Assembly: GCA_036339375.1 (NCBI GenBank)
Contig: JAYZBC010000059.1
Location: 1 to 15,058 of the forward strand
Source: JAYZBC01 sp036339375
Lineage (GTDB): Bacteria; Pseudomonadota; Alphaproteobacteria; MPNO01; UBA2964
Length of the DNA: 15,058 nt
Direction of reading: 5' to 3'
Below the pieces are notes generated by a model that was not told the DNA's origin, did no database searches, and saw only the letters and a list, made by a program, of their open reading frames with translations. The stretch's first letter is position 1, and each line of letters begins with the position of its first letter. The translations under genes and the position numbers were made by a program. Of this stretch, positions 1-6,461 are shown piece after piece.

Positions 1-313
1 TCTGAATCTCCACTACCTTTTTACCCGAAAAGGTTATGGGTTGATTTGTTCCACGCAAAACCGCACTGCTCATATCCTGCAACCCAATAAAAACATCGTC
101 GAATGTGACTGAATTTGACCCGTGGGCATTTGATAGACGAATTCGCGTTTCTGAATTCCAAACATCAGGTCTTATGATCATTCGAAAGGACTGATCATAA
201 GCCCCTTGGGCCGGATTAGGAAAAACTGAGGTTAAATCCGGCTGGGCTGTCTCCCGGCCATAAGGATAAGGACCCTGCGCTGATGCAGACCATGCTGCTG
301 TCCAATAAGACAA
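1..313 (-). CDS. SGNH/GDSL-family hydrolase, N-terminal part (cut by left edge)
   Basis: Reading the minus strand from a TTG at 313-311 gives 104 uninterrupted codons up to the window edge. The start MSYWTAAWSASAQGP, the segment QSFRMIIRPD (41-50), then RIRLSNAHG (57-65) and ITFSGKK (93-99) match the N-terminal region of secreted or cytoplasmic GDSL-type esterases/lysophospholipase-L1-like proteins, which show W-x3-W, a QT/SFR-x3-R stretch and RLSNxxG. The catalytic GDS, DPV and D-x-x-H blocks lie beyond the edge, so activity cannot be judged. The TTG follows an in-frame TAA two codons upstream and has a GGAG 9 nt before it, which makes it the only good start that keeps the conserved W4. No signal peptide is seen, which is unusual for this subfamily. 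Likely reaction: hydrolysis of an ester or acetylated glycan. Confidence 0.72.
   Translation of the reverse strand, partial: MSYWTAAWSASAQGPYPYGRETAQPDLTSVFPNPAQGAYDQSFRMIIRPDVWNSETRIRLSNAHGSNSVTFDDVFIGLQDMSSAVLRGTNQPITFSGKKVVEIQ
172..200. repeat. perfect 9-bp inverted repeat inside the GDSL gene
   Basis: TTATGATCA (172-180) and TGATCATAA (192-200) are exact reverse complements separated by 11 nt. They lie within the coding sequence of the GDSL-family gene, over the SFRMII region. An mRNA hairpin or a chance consequence of codon choice are both possible. No T-run follows on either strand, so a terminator is unlikely. Confidence 0.5.
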
Positions 314-465
314 GTATTATAACTCCAAAATTTAAATTACACTTTATTCGACCATAGATGAAATAGCCAAACACAAACTAATAAAAATTTCAATTTAGTC
401 CAACTGTGTCTAACAATCCTGACTTCGAACGATTTAAACACTCAAAAAAAGCTAAGGTGACGAAA

Positions 466-498
466 ATGGAGCATCCATGTATAGCTAAAATAATTTAA
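466..498 (+). CDS. 10-codon leader ORF upstream of the MFS gene (putative)
   Basis: ATG at 466 opens a 10-residue ORF (MEHPCIAKII) ending with TAA at 496-498, five nt before the MFS start codon. It has a good Shine-Dalgarno sequence, AAGGTGA at 454-460, at normal spacing. The MFS ATG at 504 has no purine-rich site of its own in the AT-rich stretch before it. Translation of the leader could deliver ribosomes to the MFS start by reinitiation. It may also be chance; the peptide has no recognisable stalling motif. Confidence 0.3.
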   Translation: MEHPCIAKII

Positions 499-503
499 TT
501 TTA

Positions 504-1718
504 ATGGCCATTATGTCTTTCCGAAGTCTATTATTCTTAAGTTGTTTAACACTGGTGCTGAATACCTTGCCGTTTGTCACCACAACCCCCGTTTTGCCTA
601 TTCTGTTTGACCTTTGGGATCTTTCCGAAACTGAAGCAGGGTTGTTGGGAGGTGCGTTCTTTATTGGTTATACTGCAGCGGTACCAATACTCGTCTCTCT
701 CACTGACCGGATTTTGCCAAAAAAGATTTATATTGTGTCCGGTTCCGTTGGCGTTGTTTCCTGTTTTGGTTTTGCCTTATTGGCCAATGACCTATGGTCA
801 GGTGTCTTTTTCAGAATAATGACAGGAGTGGGCGTGGCAGGCACAAACATGCCCGCATTAAAAGCACTGGCAGACAGTTTGGAAGAACCTGAGCGAAGCA
901 GAGCCTCAAGTTACTACACCTCTGTTTATGCTATTGGCACTGCCATTTCGATTTTTTCAGCTGGATATTTCGCAAATGCTTTCGGTTGGCAAAGTGCTTT
1001 CATAGTAGCAGGTCTAGGGTTTCTTCTGGGTCTTTCGTTAGGGATGGTAGTTTTACCACCAGGGAGAGTTTCAAAGAAGAATAAGAAACTTATAGAAGAC
1101 TTCAAGTTAGTCTTTCGTAATCGACCCGTGATTATAAATATTTCGTCTTACTTTGGACATATATGGGAAGTCTTTGCCAACCGTGTATGGATCGTAACCT
1201 TTCTGGTATTTGCTGAGGCCTCTCAACCTGGTAACTTCATAATTTCAATAACTTTACTTGCGACTCTCGTGGCACTGATTGGTGTGCCTGCCAGTATGTT
1301 GTGTGGCGAAGCCTCTATTTTGTTTGGACACGAACGAGTCATTCGAACTTGCATGGTGGTTTCAGTTATAGTTGGAATTGTTGTTGCCTTTACAACTTCC
1401 GCACCACTTTGGGTCATTGGTACACTGGCTCTTTTATATGGGACAACCGGTTACGCAGACACAGGCACAATAAACACGGCTACCGTTTCGGTTGCCAACC
1501 AAGAAGTCAGAGGTGCAACGATGGCGCTCCATTCTTGTGTGGGTTGTGCGGGCGGAATTTTAGCTTCTCTTGCCATCGGCCTAACTCTCCAAAACTTTGG
1601 GGGCAGGGCTTCCGCAAATGCTTGGACCCTTGCCTTCTTAGTAATGGCCTCTGGATCTGCTTTTGGATACCTAGTGAGATGGTGGGCAGGACGAAAAACT
1701 CATTCATCATCTAACTGA
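504..1718 (+). CDS. MFS transporter, substrate unknown
   Basis: A 404-residue, strongly hydrophobic protein of the usual major facilitator length, with about 12 hydrophobic segments and a longer polar loop near residues 188-205 in the middle, as expected between the two six-helix halves. The loop after the second segment, SLTDRILPKK (65-74), carries the D-R pair of MFS motif A. The segment RIMTGVGVAGTNMPALKAL followed by D-x3-EPERSRA fits helices 4-5. The closest general type by eye is organic-anion/sugar-phosphate-like MFS, but no substrate signature is visible. ATG 504 is used because an in-frame stop lies at 486; M4 at 513 is an alternative. The 3' end overlaps the convergent GST gene by 12 bp. 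The gene stands alone on its strand, divergent from the GDSL gene. Confidence 0.85.
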   Translation: MAIMSFRSLLFLSCLTLVLNTLPFVTTTPVLPILFDLWDLSETEAGLLGGAFFIGYTAAVPILVSLTDRILPKKIYIVSGSVGVVSCFGFALLANDLWSGVFFRIMTGVGVAGTNMPALKALADSLEEPERSRASSYYTSVYAIGTAISIFSAGYFANAFGWQSAFIVAGLGFLLGLSLGMVVLPPGRVSKKNKKLIEDFKLVFRNRPVIINISSYFGHIWEVFANRVWIVTFLVFAEASQPGNFIISITLLATLVALIGVPASMLCGEASILFGHERVIRTCMVVSVIVGIVVAFTTSAPLWVIGTLALLYGTTGYADTGTINTATVSVANQEVRGATMALHSCVGCAGGILASLAIGLTLQNFGGRASANAWTLAFLVMASGSAFGYLVRWWAGRKTHSSSN

Positions 1719-2342
1719 TACACTCGACCTTTGTGATACTGCGCCGTACCAGCGGATCAAATTTTTACAGTGCTTGGGAATCCCTAGTTTGGAAAAAGAA
1801 GCAAAATCAACAGCACAAAGGGTAGTGATATCTGCTACCGAAAAATGAGAGCCAGCAACGAATTCGTTATTATCAAGCTGTGCATCAAATTTTTCGTAAA
1901 ACAACCCTAAACGCAAAGTTCCCCGCTGAATGAGTTCAGGTATTTGTTCCAAAATTTTTGAATGACCTGCAATTGAACGATCCGCAAACGAGCTTTTCGA
2001 ATTACGATAAAATTCGGATATCGACTGCAGTCCCTCATTTTCTGCAAGTCGTTCCCACATTTCAATAGTTGCGGCTTCTTGGGGGTTTTTACCCATCAAG
2101 GAAGGGTTAGGGTAGAGCAATTCGAAATAGCGACAAATGGCCATCGCTTCTCCTATGTAGTTTCCATCATCCAGCTGAAGCAAGGGGACCCGTCTATGAG
2201 GGTGTTTTTCAAGAAATTCATTTTTGAGAAAGGCTTTGCCGGGAACACCCACATCTTCTATAGGAATTTTTATTTCTTTTTCTTTCAAAAAGATTTCAAC
2301 ACGGCGAGGGTTAGGTGCTATATTCCAGGTAAACAATTTCAT
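1707..2342 (-). CDS. glutathione S-transferase family protein
   Basis: At 211 residues this is the normal length of a cytosolic GST. The thioredoxin-like domain (about 1-80) begins MKLFTWNIAPNPRRVEIFL, typical of bacterial GSTs. It has the cis-proline pair V52-P53 and GEAMAI (64-69) in the position of the usual glutathione-binding E-S-x-A-I, with Ala where Ser is common. The helical C-terminal domain has the N-capping box F-S-V-A-D (S168, D171). Predicted role: glutathione conjugation, isomerisation or thiol transfer on an electrophile. Maleylacetoacetate-isomerase-type activity in ring-cleavage pathways is one option but is not shown. SD GAGG lies 7 nt before the ATG. It is last in the minus-strand run after a 119-nt gap, so it may have its own promoter. 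Its stop overlaps the end of the convergent MFS gene. Confidence 0.85.
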   Translation of the reverse strand: MKLFTWNIAPNPRRVEIFLKEKEIKIPIEDVGVPGKAFLKNEFLEKHPHRRVPLLQLDDGNYIGEAMAICRYFELLYPNPSLMGKNPQEAATIEMWERLAENEGLQSISEFYRNSKSSFADRSIAGHSKILEQIPELIQRGTLRLGLFYEKFDAQLDNNEFVAGSHFSVADITTLCAVDFASFSKLGIPKHCKNLIRWYGAVSQRSSVSVR

Positions 2343-2409
2343 CGGTTGGCCTCAAAGAAATTAGCATTCTTAAATATATGACTTAAATGGAACACACAAA
2401 TAAGGTCAT

Positions 2410-2426
2410 CTTTATCACTCTTTATC
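2410..2426. repeat. two CTTTATC copies one helical turn apart
   Basis: CTTTATC at 2410-2416 and again at 2420-2426 are spaced exactly 10 bp start to start, in the gap between the DUF1330 and GST genes, about 70-85 bp before the GST start. The arrangement could be a direct-repeat activator site. The region is low in complexity, so chance is a real alternative. Confidence 0.25.
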
Positions 2427-2461
2427 CACAAACCAGTTGCTGTTGTTCAGGCGTTTCATTC

Positions 2462-2752
2462 TCAAATTTTTTTTACGACGATTGCATTAGATGACATAAC
2501 TGAATGCCTCATTTCTTTGAGGTCCGCATATTCTGAACCATCATACCAAGCTTTGAGTGATTTCATATCGGGAAACTCAATAATGGTCATCCGGTCTGGA
2601 TTCCAGTTTCCCTCGATAACTTCTATCTCCGATGTCCGTACAATTTTTCGACCCCCAAATTTTTCGAACGTCTCATTAACTTTAGAAGAATAAATTTTCA
2701 TGACCTTTGGATCACCAACTGAAGTACGATGGGTGATGTAATAAACAGCCAT
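2462..2752 (-). CDS. DUF1330 family protein (dimeric alpha/beta barrel)
   Basis: A 96-residue protein with the DUF1330/ferredoxin-like alpha-beta pattern: an N-terminal strand (MAVYYITHRT), a helix, the conserved stretch RMTIIEFPDMKSLKAWYD (residues about 54-71) followed by GSEY, then K-x-x-R and a C-terminal strand NAIVVKK. Family members are about 95-100 residues and are mostly uncharacterised. Related dimeric alpha-beta barrel proteins include small monooxygenases, EthD and muconolactone isomerase, so a helper, isomerase or decarboxylase role in the same catabolic route is plausible but unproven. It lies 26 nt downstream of the DLH-like gene on the same strand, so co-transcription is likely. 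The site before the ATG is only a weak purine stretch. Confidence 0.8.
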   Translation of the reverse strand: MAVYYITHRTSVGDPKVMKIYSSKVNETFEKFGGRKIVRTSEIEVIEGNWNPDRMTIIEFPDMKSLKAWYDGSEYADLKEMRHSVMSSNAIVVKKI

Positions 2753-2778
2753 TAAATTTTTACTTACTTAACCCTACG

Positions 2779-3477
2779 TTACAGGAAACGTTCTGAAAGG
2801 AGGGCAATTACTTTTTGCCATGCATCTTCTGATTGCTCTTTTTTATAACGCGATGGATTCATGGTGTTTTGAAAAGCGTGATTAGCCCCATCGTACCGAA
2901 AAAATTTATGCTCAATAGAAAGCTCTGTTAACCTTTGATCAAATTTATCTACGTCCTTTGGTGATGGGTTCTCATCGTCATTTCCAAAGAATCCTATTAC
3001 CGGGCATTTCAGGTTGTTAAAACGTTCAAAAACACTGGGGCCATCTCCCCAAGCAACAAATACCCCACCACCGTAAAAAGGCAAACACAATTTGAAAGAA
3101 TCTGGGAATACACAAGCACCAAGGAGCGCTGTACGACCACCCATGCAGTGACCCATAATGGTTAAATTGTCAGTTTTGACATTATCCAATACGTTAAGAT
3201 GCCTTACTGTCGCTGAGATGTCAGCAATAACCTCCTCGTCGTTCCTTAATTTGACCGCTTCCTCAGCGTCCATTGCCTTATGCCGATGATAAAAATCTGG
3301 CGCTACGGTCAAAAAACCCGCTTCTGCTAATCGGTCCGCACTTTCTTTGGTAAACTCATCCAAACCAGTACGGTGAAAGGTCAGAACAATGGCAGGATAA
3401 GAATCCCCATTGTTAGGAAGAGCAACATAAATTGGCATTTCACTGCTTCCAACATTCAAAGTATCCCACCTGTTCAT
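2779..3477 (-). CDS. dienelactone hydrolase family protein
   Basis: A 232-residue alpha/beta hydrolase of dienelactone hydrolase length. The nucleophile elbow is G-H-C-M-G-G with Cys111. The acid is D167 or D168 in FFGNDDENPSP, and the histidine is H200 in YDGANHAFQN, giving the Cys-Asp-His triad typical of the DLH family. Two residues known from Pseudomonas dienelactone hydrolase are not evident: the Glu that activates the Cys (E36 there) falls in FHRTGLDEF with no matching Glu, and the Arg four residues after the His (R206 there) is Asn204 here. The true substrate may therefore not be a dienelactone. Cytosolic; no signal peptide. SD GTGGAG lies 6 nt before the ATG. It sits 43 nt after the SDR gene and 26 nt before DUF1330, as part of the minus-strand operon. 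Confidence 0.87.
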   Translation of the reverse strand: MNRWDTLNVGSSEMPIYVALPNNGDSYPAIVLTFHRTGLDEFTKESADRLAEAGFLTVAPDFYHRHKAMDAEEAVKLRNDEEVIADISATVRHLNVLDNVKTDNLTIMGHCMGGRTALLGACVFPDSFKLCLPFYGGGVFVAWGDGPSVFERFNNLKCPVIGFFGNDDENPSPKDVDKFDQRLTELSIEHKFFRYDGANHAFQNTMNPSRYKKEQSEDAWQKVIALLSERFL

Positions 3478-3520
3478 TTTTCACTCCACAATAAAATTTT
3501 GTTTCTCATTCCTTCAATTT

Positions 3521-4282
3521 TTAGTAAACAATGTCGCCCCCATCTACGACAAAAGTTTGCCCGGTGACAAAAGCGCTTTCATCTGAAGCGAGAAATATCG
3601 CTGCACCGATTAAATCATCGGGAATTTGTTCTCGTTTTATCGCGCGCCCCCGAATAGACGCTTCGTTATAAGGGGCAAAGGTCTTATCTGCTTTAACAAC
3701 GGCTTCGCTCATTGTAAGCCCCGGGGCTAACGCATTGACCCTGATTTGGTCATCGCCAAGCTCCCTTGCCAACGCTCGGGTCATAGCAATTATTGCACCT
3801 TTGGAGGTCACATAATGAAGGGTAAAAGGTATTCCTTTAAGGGCTGTACTGGAGGCAATATTTAATATCACACCAGAACCGCGTTTTCGCATATGGGGAG
3901 TAACCGCTTTTGCACAATTAAAACTACCCCTAACATTTACAGACATTACCTGCTCCCATTCCTCGGTCCCAATGTCAAGAAAAGTCCGCCGCGGGAGGTC
4001 AACAAACAATGCCGCATTATTAACCAATATATCGATACCCCCATATACTTCAACGACCTTGCCGGCCATGTCCACACACTCTTTCAAATTTGTGACATCA
4101 GCAGTCAAACCTAACGCTTCCCCTCCCTCATCAACAATTTCCTTTACTGTGTCTCCTGGATTTAAAATATCTGAGACACAAACTTTTGCACCTTCACCAG
4201 CATAGGCTTTTGCGTAAACGGCACCCAGGCCCCTAGCAGCTCCTGTTATAACCACTATTTTTCTATCCAATCTTCCACTCAT
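3521..4282 (-). CDS. SDR family NAD(P)-dependent oxidoreductase (first copy)
   Basis: A 253-residue classical short-chain dehydrogenase. It has the cofactor motif TGAARGLG (13-20), Asp38 at the end of the second strand favouring NAD(H), NNAA (88-91) in place of the common NNAG, the active-site Asn116, Ser in NIASSTA (144/145), and Tyr157-x3-Lys161. The C-terminal TGQTFVVDGG is standard. Predicted reaction: oxidation of a hydroxyl group or of a cis-dihydrodiol-type intermediate to the ketone or catechol, or the reverse. Substrate unknown. The start lies only 3 nt after the rhodanese stop, and the SD (AAAGG) is inside the last rhodanese codons, so translation of the two is probably coupled. Only modestly similar by eye to the second SDR at 12795-13538. 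Confidence 0.92.
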   Translation of the reverse strand: MSGRLDRKIVVITGAARGLGAVYAKAYAGEGAKVCVSDILNPGDTVKEIVDEGGEALGLTADVTNLKECVDMAGKVVEVYGGIDILVNNAALFVDLPRRTFLDIGTEEWEQVMSVNVRGSFNCAKAVTPHMRKRGSGVILNIASSTALKGIPFTLHYVTSKGAIIAMTRALARELGDDQIRVNALAPGLTMSEAVVKADKTFAPYNEASIRGRAIKREQIPDDLIGAAIFLASDESAFVTGQTFVVDGGDIVY

Positions 4283-4285
4283 ACT

Positions 4286-4753
4286 TCAGCAACCTTTACA
4301 TTTTTCCACCGGAAGTTTTTGCTTTAACCAACCAATACCATCCTGCTTGTTTCCAAGAATTCCCTCACGAATATTCCAAACATTTTGAAACCCCGATAAT
4401 TTAAGTGAAGCAGCCGCTTGAGCAGAACGAGCACCTCTGGCACAAATTAGGGCAACTGGTTTACTCTTGTTTCCACCCACCGCACCAATCACATCTGAAA
4501 CAAAACCGGCAAGGCCTTTTGGGCCATGGATTGTTATTGTCCAGGCTCCCTTTGGAACACCTGTCTTTTTCCATTCCCAGGAATTGCGAACATCAATAAT
4601 TTGGACAATGCCAGTTTTTGATTTTACACTCGCTTCTATAGAACCCAGAAGGCGTTCCGCACCCGACACTGCCGAAGTATAAAAAACCACAAACGATACA
4701 CAAAAAATAAAAGCAGTGTGTCTAAAAAATTTATCCTTAAACCTACTAAACAT
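4286..4753 (-). CDS. exported rhodanese-domain protein with C-terminal CxxC
   Basis: A 155-residue protein. Residues 1-32 form a signal peptide: a basic N-terminus, a hydrophobic stretch around 13-29, and a likely cleavage near SGA|ER. A single rhodanese domain follows, with IIDVRNSWEW (52-61) and the active loop C104-A-R-G-A-R109-S of the CxxGxR type, so the persulfide-forming Cys is present. The last four residues, CKGC (152-155), add a terminal CxxC that plain periplasmic rhodaneses do not need. It could carry sulfur or a metal, or undergo disulfide exchange. It is the first gene of the minus-strand operon, with SD AGGTGAG immediately before the ATG, inside or next to a palindrome. Why a periplasmic sulfurtransferase heads a catabolic operon is unclear. 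Confidence 0.87.
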   Translation of the reverse strand: MFSRFKDKFFRHTAFIFCVSFVVFYTSAVSGAERLLGSIEASVKSKTGIVQIIDVRNSWEWKKTGVPKGAWTITIHGPKGLAGFVSDVIGAVGGNKSKPVALICARGARSAQAAASLKLSGFQNVWNIREGILGNKQDGIGWLKQKLPVEKCKGC

Positions 4754-4759
4754 AACTCA

Positions 4760-4772
4760 CCTGTGTCACAGG
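4760..4772. promoter_or_regulatory. 13-bp palindrome overlapping the rhodanese ribosome-binding site
   Basis: CCTGTGTCACAGG is a perfect palindrome around a central base, 7 nt from the rhodanese start codon. On the minus-strand mRNA the last bases of the second arm are the AGG of the Shine-Dalgarno sequence AGGTGAG. It could be a protein operator, or a short hairpin that masks the ribosome site. Confidence 0.35.
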
Positions 4773-4825
4773 AAAAATACTAGGCACTTTTGATTCCTAA
4801 ATGGTATTCTGAGTTTATTGAATAT

Positions 4826-4847
4826 CCTAAAACATTTTGGTTTTAGG
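4826..4847. promoter_or_regulatory. perfect 8-bp inverted repeat in divergent promoter region
   Basis: CCTAAAAC (4826-4833) and GTTTTAGG (4840-4847) are exact reverse complements with a 6-nt spacer. The pair sits near the middle of the 137-bp gap between the divergent rhodanese and AhpD-like genes. The 14-bp centre-to-centre geometry suits a dimeric regulator such as a TetR or MarR type. A further CCTAAA half-site lies at 4796-4801. I could not settle on a clear -35/-10 pair on either strand. Confidence 0.45.
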
Positions 4848-4890
4848 GTCCCATATTAAAAAAGTATTTTCATAAAAGGAACCAAAAGTT

Positions 4891-5409
4891 ATGCCTTTTT
4901 TCCCCTCTCTTACACAAACTTCCGGAATTGGTCATTTGTTTAAAATAAAGCCAGAACACCGCGAGGGTTTTTCGAAATTTTCTGAATCGGTCATGCGTGG
5001 TAAATCGGTATTTTCGATAGGAGAAAAAGAAATGATTGCTGCCTATACCTCCGCATTAAATTCTTGTGACTTTTGTTACGGAGGTCACTCTGCAATCGCT
5101 CGCAACCATGGCGTGAATGAAAATGTTTTTGAAACCTTGATCGACGATATAGACATGGCGCCGATTGATGAAAAATTAAAACCCATCCTTAGATTCGTTA
5201 AAAAGTTAACACTCGAACCCCACAAAATGGTTCAAAGCGATGCCGAATCTGTGTTTCAAGCCGGCTGGAACGAAGAAGCCTTATCAGACGCCATATGGAT
5301 TTGTGCACGATTTAACATGATGAACAGATTAGCACTGGGGCATGGATTAGATGCAAACCCAGACGCATTCGAAGCGCGGGCAAAATCGATGAATTATGGT
5401 AAAAACTAA
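4891..5409 (+). CDS. carboxymuconolactone decarboxylase/AhpD-like peroxidase-related protein
   Basis: A 172-residue all-helical protein of the CMD/AhpD superfamily, matching the length of the 'uncharacterised peroxidase-related' group. The core motif is SALNSCDFCYGGHSAIAR: C59-x-x-C62-x3-H66, with Glu47 twelve residues before the first Cys. This reproduces the Glu-Cys-Cys-His spacing of Mycobacterium AhpD (E118, C130, C133, H137). The intact CxxC argues for thiol-disulfide or peroxide-reducing activity rather than lactone decarboxylation, since true decarboxylases lack these Cys. SD AAAGGA lies 10 nt before the ATG. Single gene, divergent from the rhodanese operon and sharing its regulatory region, so the two may respond to the same oxidative or thiol signal (inference). 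Confidence 0.88.
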   Translation: MPFFPSLTQTSGIGHLFKIKPEHREGFSKFSESVMRGKSVFSIGEKEMIAAYTSALNSCDFCYGGHSAIARNHGVNENVFETLIDDIDMAPIDEKLKPILRFVKKLTLEPHKMVQSDAESVFQAGWNEEALSDAIWICARFNMMNRLALGHGLDANPDAFEARAKSMNYGKN

Positions 5410-5411
5410 AG

Positions 5412-5445
5412 GACCTAACCCTGAGTTGGGTCTAACACTATTTTT
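5412..5445. terminator. probable terminator between convergent genes
   Basis: GACCTAAC (5412-5419), a 5-nt loop, and GTTGGGTC (5425-5432) form an 8-bp stem with one G-U pair on the plus strand, followed by TAACACTATTTTT. On the minus strand the stem has one C-A mismatch but is followed by the T-rich CTTTAGTTTTT. The hairpin covers the stop of the MDR gene and begins three nt after the AhpD-like stop, so it could end transcription from both sides. Confidence 0.5.
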
Positions 5446-6461
5446 CCAGTAGGAACGCCAGCTTCAATCAGGCGATGTGCTTCTGCAGCCTCGCTTAAAG
5501 GAAATATTTTTTCAATTTTCGCTTTCAATTTATCCTGACTTGCCAACAAAACTGTATCCGCCACATTCTTACTCGTGCTTCCCGTACTACCAAGAATTCG
5601 AATATTCTGGTGGTACAAAAAGGCACAATCTAACTCTACCTTTCCACCCCCATGAGCCCCTGCAGTAACCAACCGGCCATACTTTTTAAGACATTTTAAC
5701 GCCTTGGGCCAAGTGAAGGGGTTGGAAATATTTTCAAAAACCAAGTGCACACCTTGATTGTTTGTGAATTTCTTAACGGCTTCCGTAAGGTCCCGCTTGT
5801 TATAATTAATCCCAAAATCGGCACCATATTCTTGTCCAATTTTTACACGTTCGTCCGAACCTGCTGCCGCGATTACAGTAGTGCCAGAGGCCTTAGCAAC
5901 TTGAATCCCTGTCAAACCCAGACCGCCTGCAGCTCCCATGACTAAGACAGTTTCTTTTTCTATTAGATTACCAATATCGAACAAAAGGTGGTGCGCCATT
6001 GGTCCATGTCTCAAAATTGAAGCCGCTTCCGCGAAACTTATATTGTCAGGTACCACAACCGCCACAGCCGCAGGTATCTTGACATAATCAGCTGCACCTC
6101 CCCAGCATCCGACACCAAGCATTTTACTATTCGTGCATTCCTCAAATTTCTTTACGCTACAATGGGCACAATGGAGGCAGGGTACTCGTGATAAGATTGC
6201 TACGCGGTCACCGACAGTGAAATCTTCGACCCCTACGCCAACAGCACTAACAATACCCGCAGGGTCTACCCCACCTATATGGGGTGGTACTACTCCCCGT
6301 TGTGTCTGTTCACCTGCACGAACAGCACAATCCAGAACTCGATTGACGGTTACAGCCTGAACCGCAACAACAATTTCACCGGCTCCCGGTGTCGGGTCCT
6401 TTACAGTTTCATACTTAAGGACGTCAGGAGAACCAAACTCATGAAAAATTGCCGCCTTCAT
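5415..6461 (-). CDS. MDR family alcohol dehydrogenase/quinone-oxidoreductase-like protein
   Basis: A 348-residue medium-chain dehydrogenase/reductase. It keeps the structural zinc lobe, with Cys at 95, 98, 101 and 109 (PCLHCAHCSVKKFEEC). The catalytic zinc ligands are absent: VTVNRVLD (37-44) has Asn40 where the first Cys is expected, and GGVDPAG (63-69) replaces the GHE motif, as in quinone oxidoreductases. The Rossmann motif GAAGGLG (176-182) binds NAD(P)H. Predicted role: reduction of an enone or quinone-like intermediate. The start is ATG 6461, which overlaps the FAH stop as ATGA and begins the conserved MKAAIFHEFG. A longer in-frame ATG at 6512 would only add residues encoded within FAH and has no family match. 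Co-transcribed and translationally coupled with FAH. Confidence 0.9.
   Translation of the reverse strand: MKAAIFHEFGSPDVLKYETVKDPTPGAGEIVVAVQAVTVNRVLDCAVRAGEQTQRGVVPPHIGGVDPAGIVSAVGVGVEDFTVGDRVAILSRVPCLHCAHCSVKKFEECTNSKMLGVGCWGGAADYVKIPAAVAVVVPDNISFAEAASILRHGPMAHHLLFDIGNLIEKETVLVMGAAGGLGLTGIQVAKASGTTVIAAAGSDERVKIGQEYGADFGINYNKRDLTEAVKKFTNNQGVHLVFENISNPFTWPKALKCLKKYGRLVTAGAHGGGKVELDCAFLYHQNIRILGSTGSTSKNVADTVLLASQDKLKAKIEKIFPLSEAAEAHRLIEAGVPTGKIVLDPTQG

Noticed and set aside
1301..1714. 137-codon open frame inside the MFS gene
   Set aside because: It runs out of frame through a clear MFS coding region, and its product has no family resemblance.
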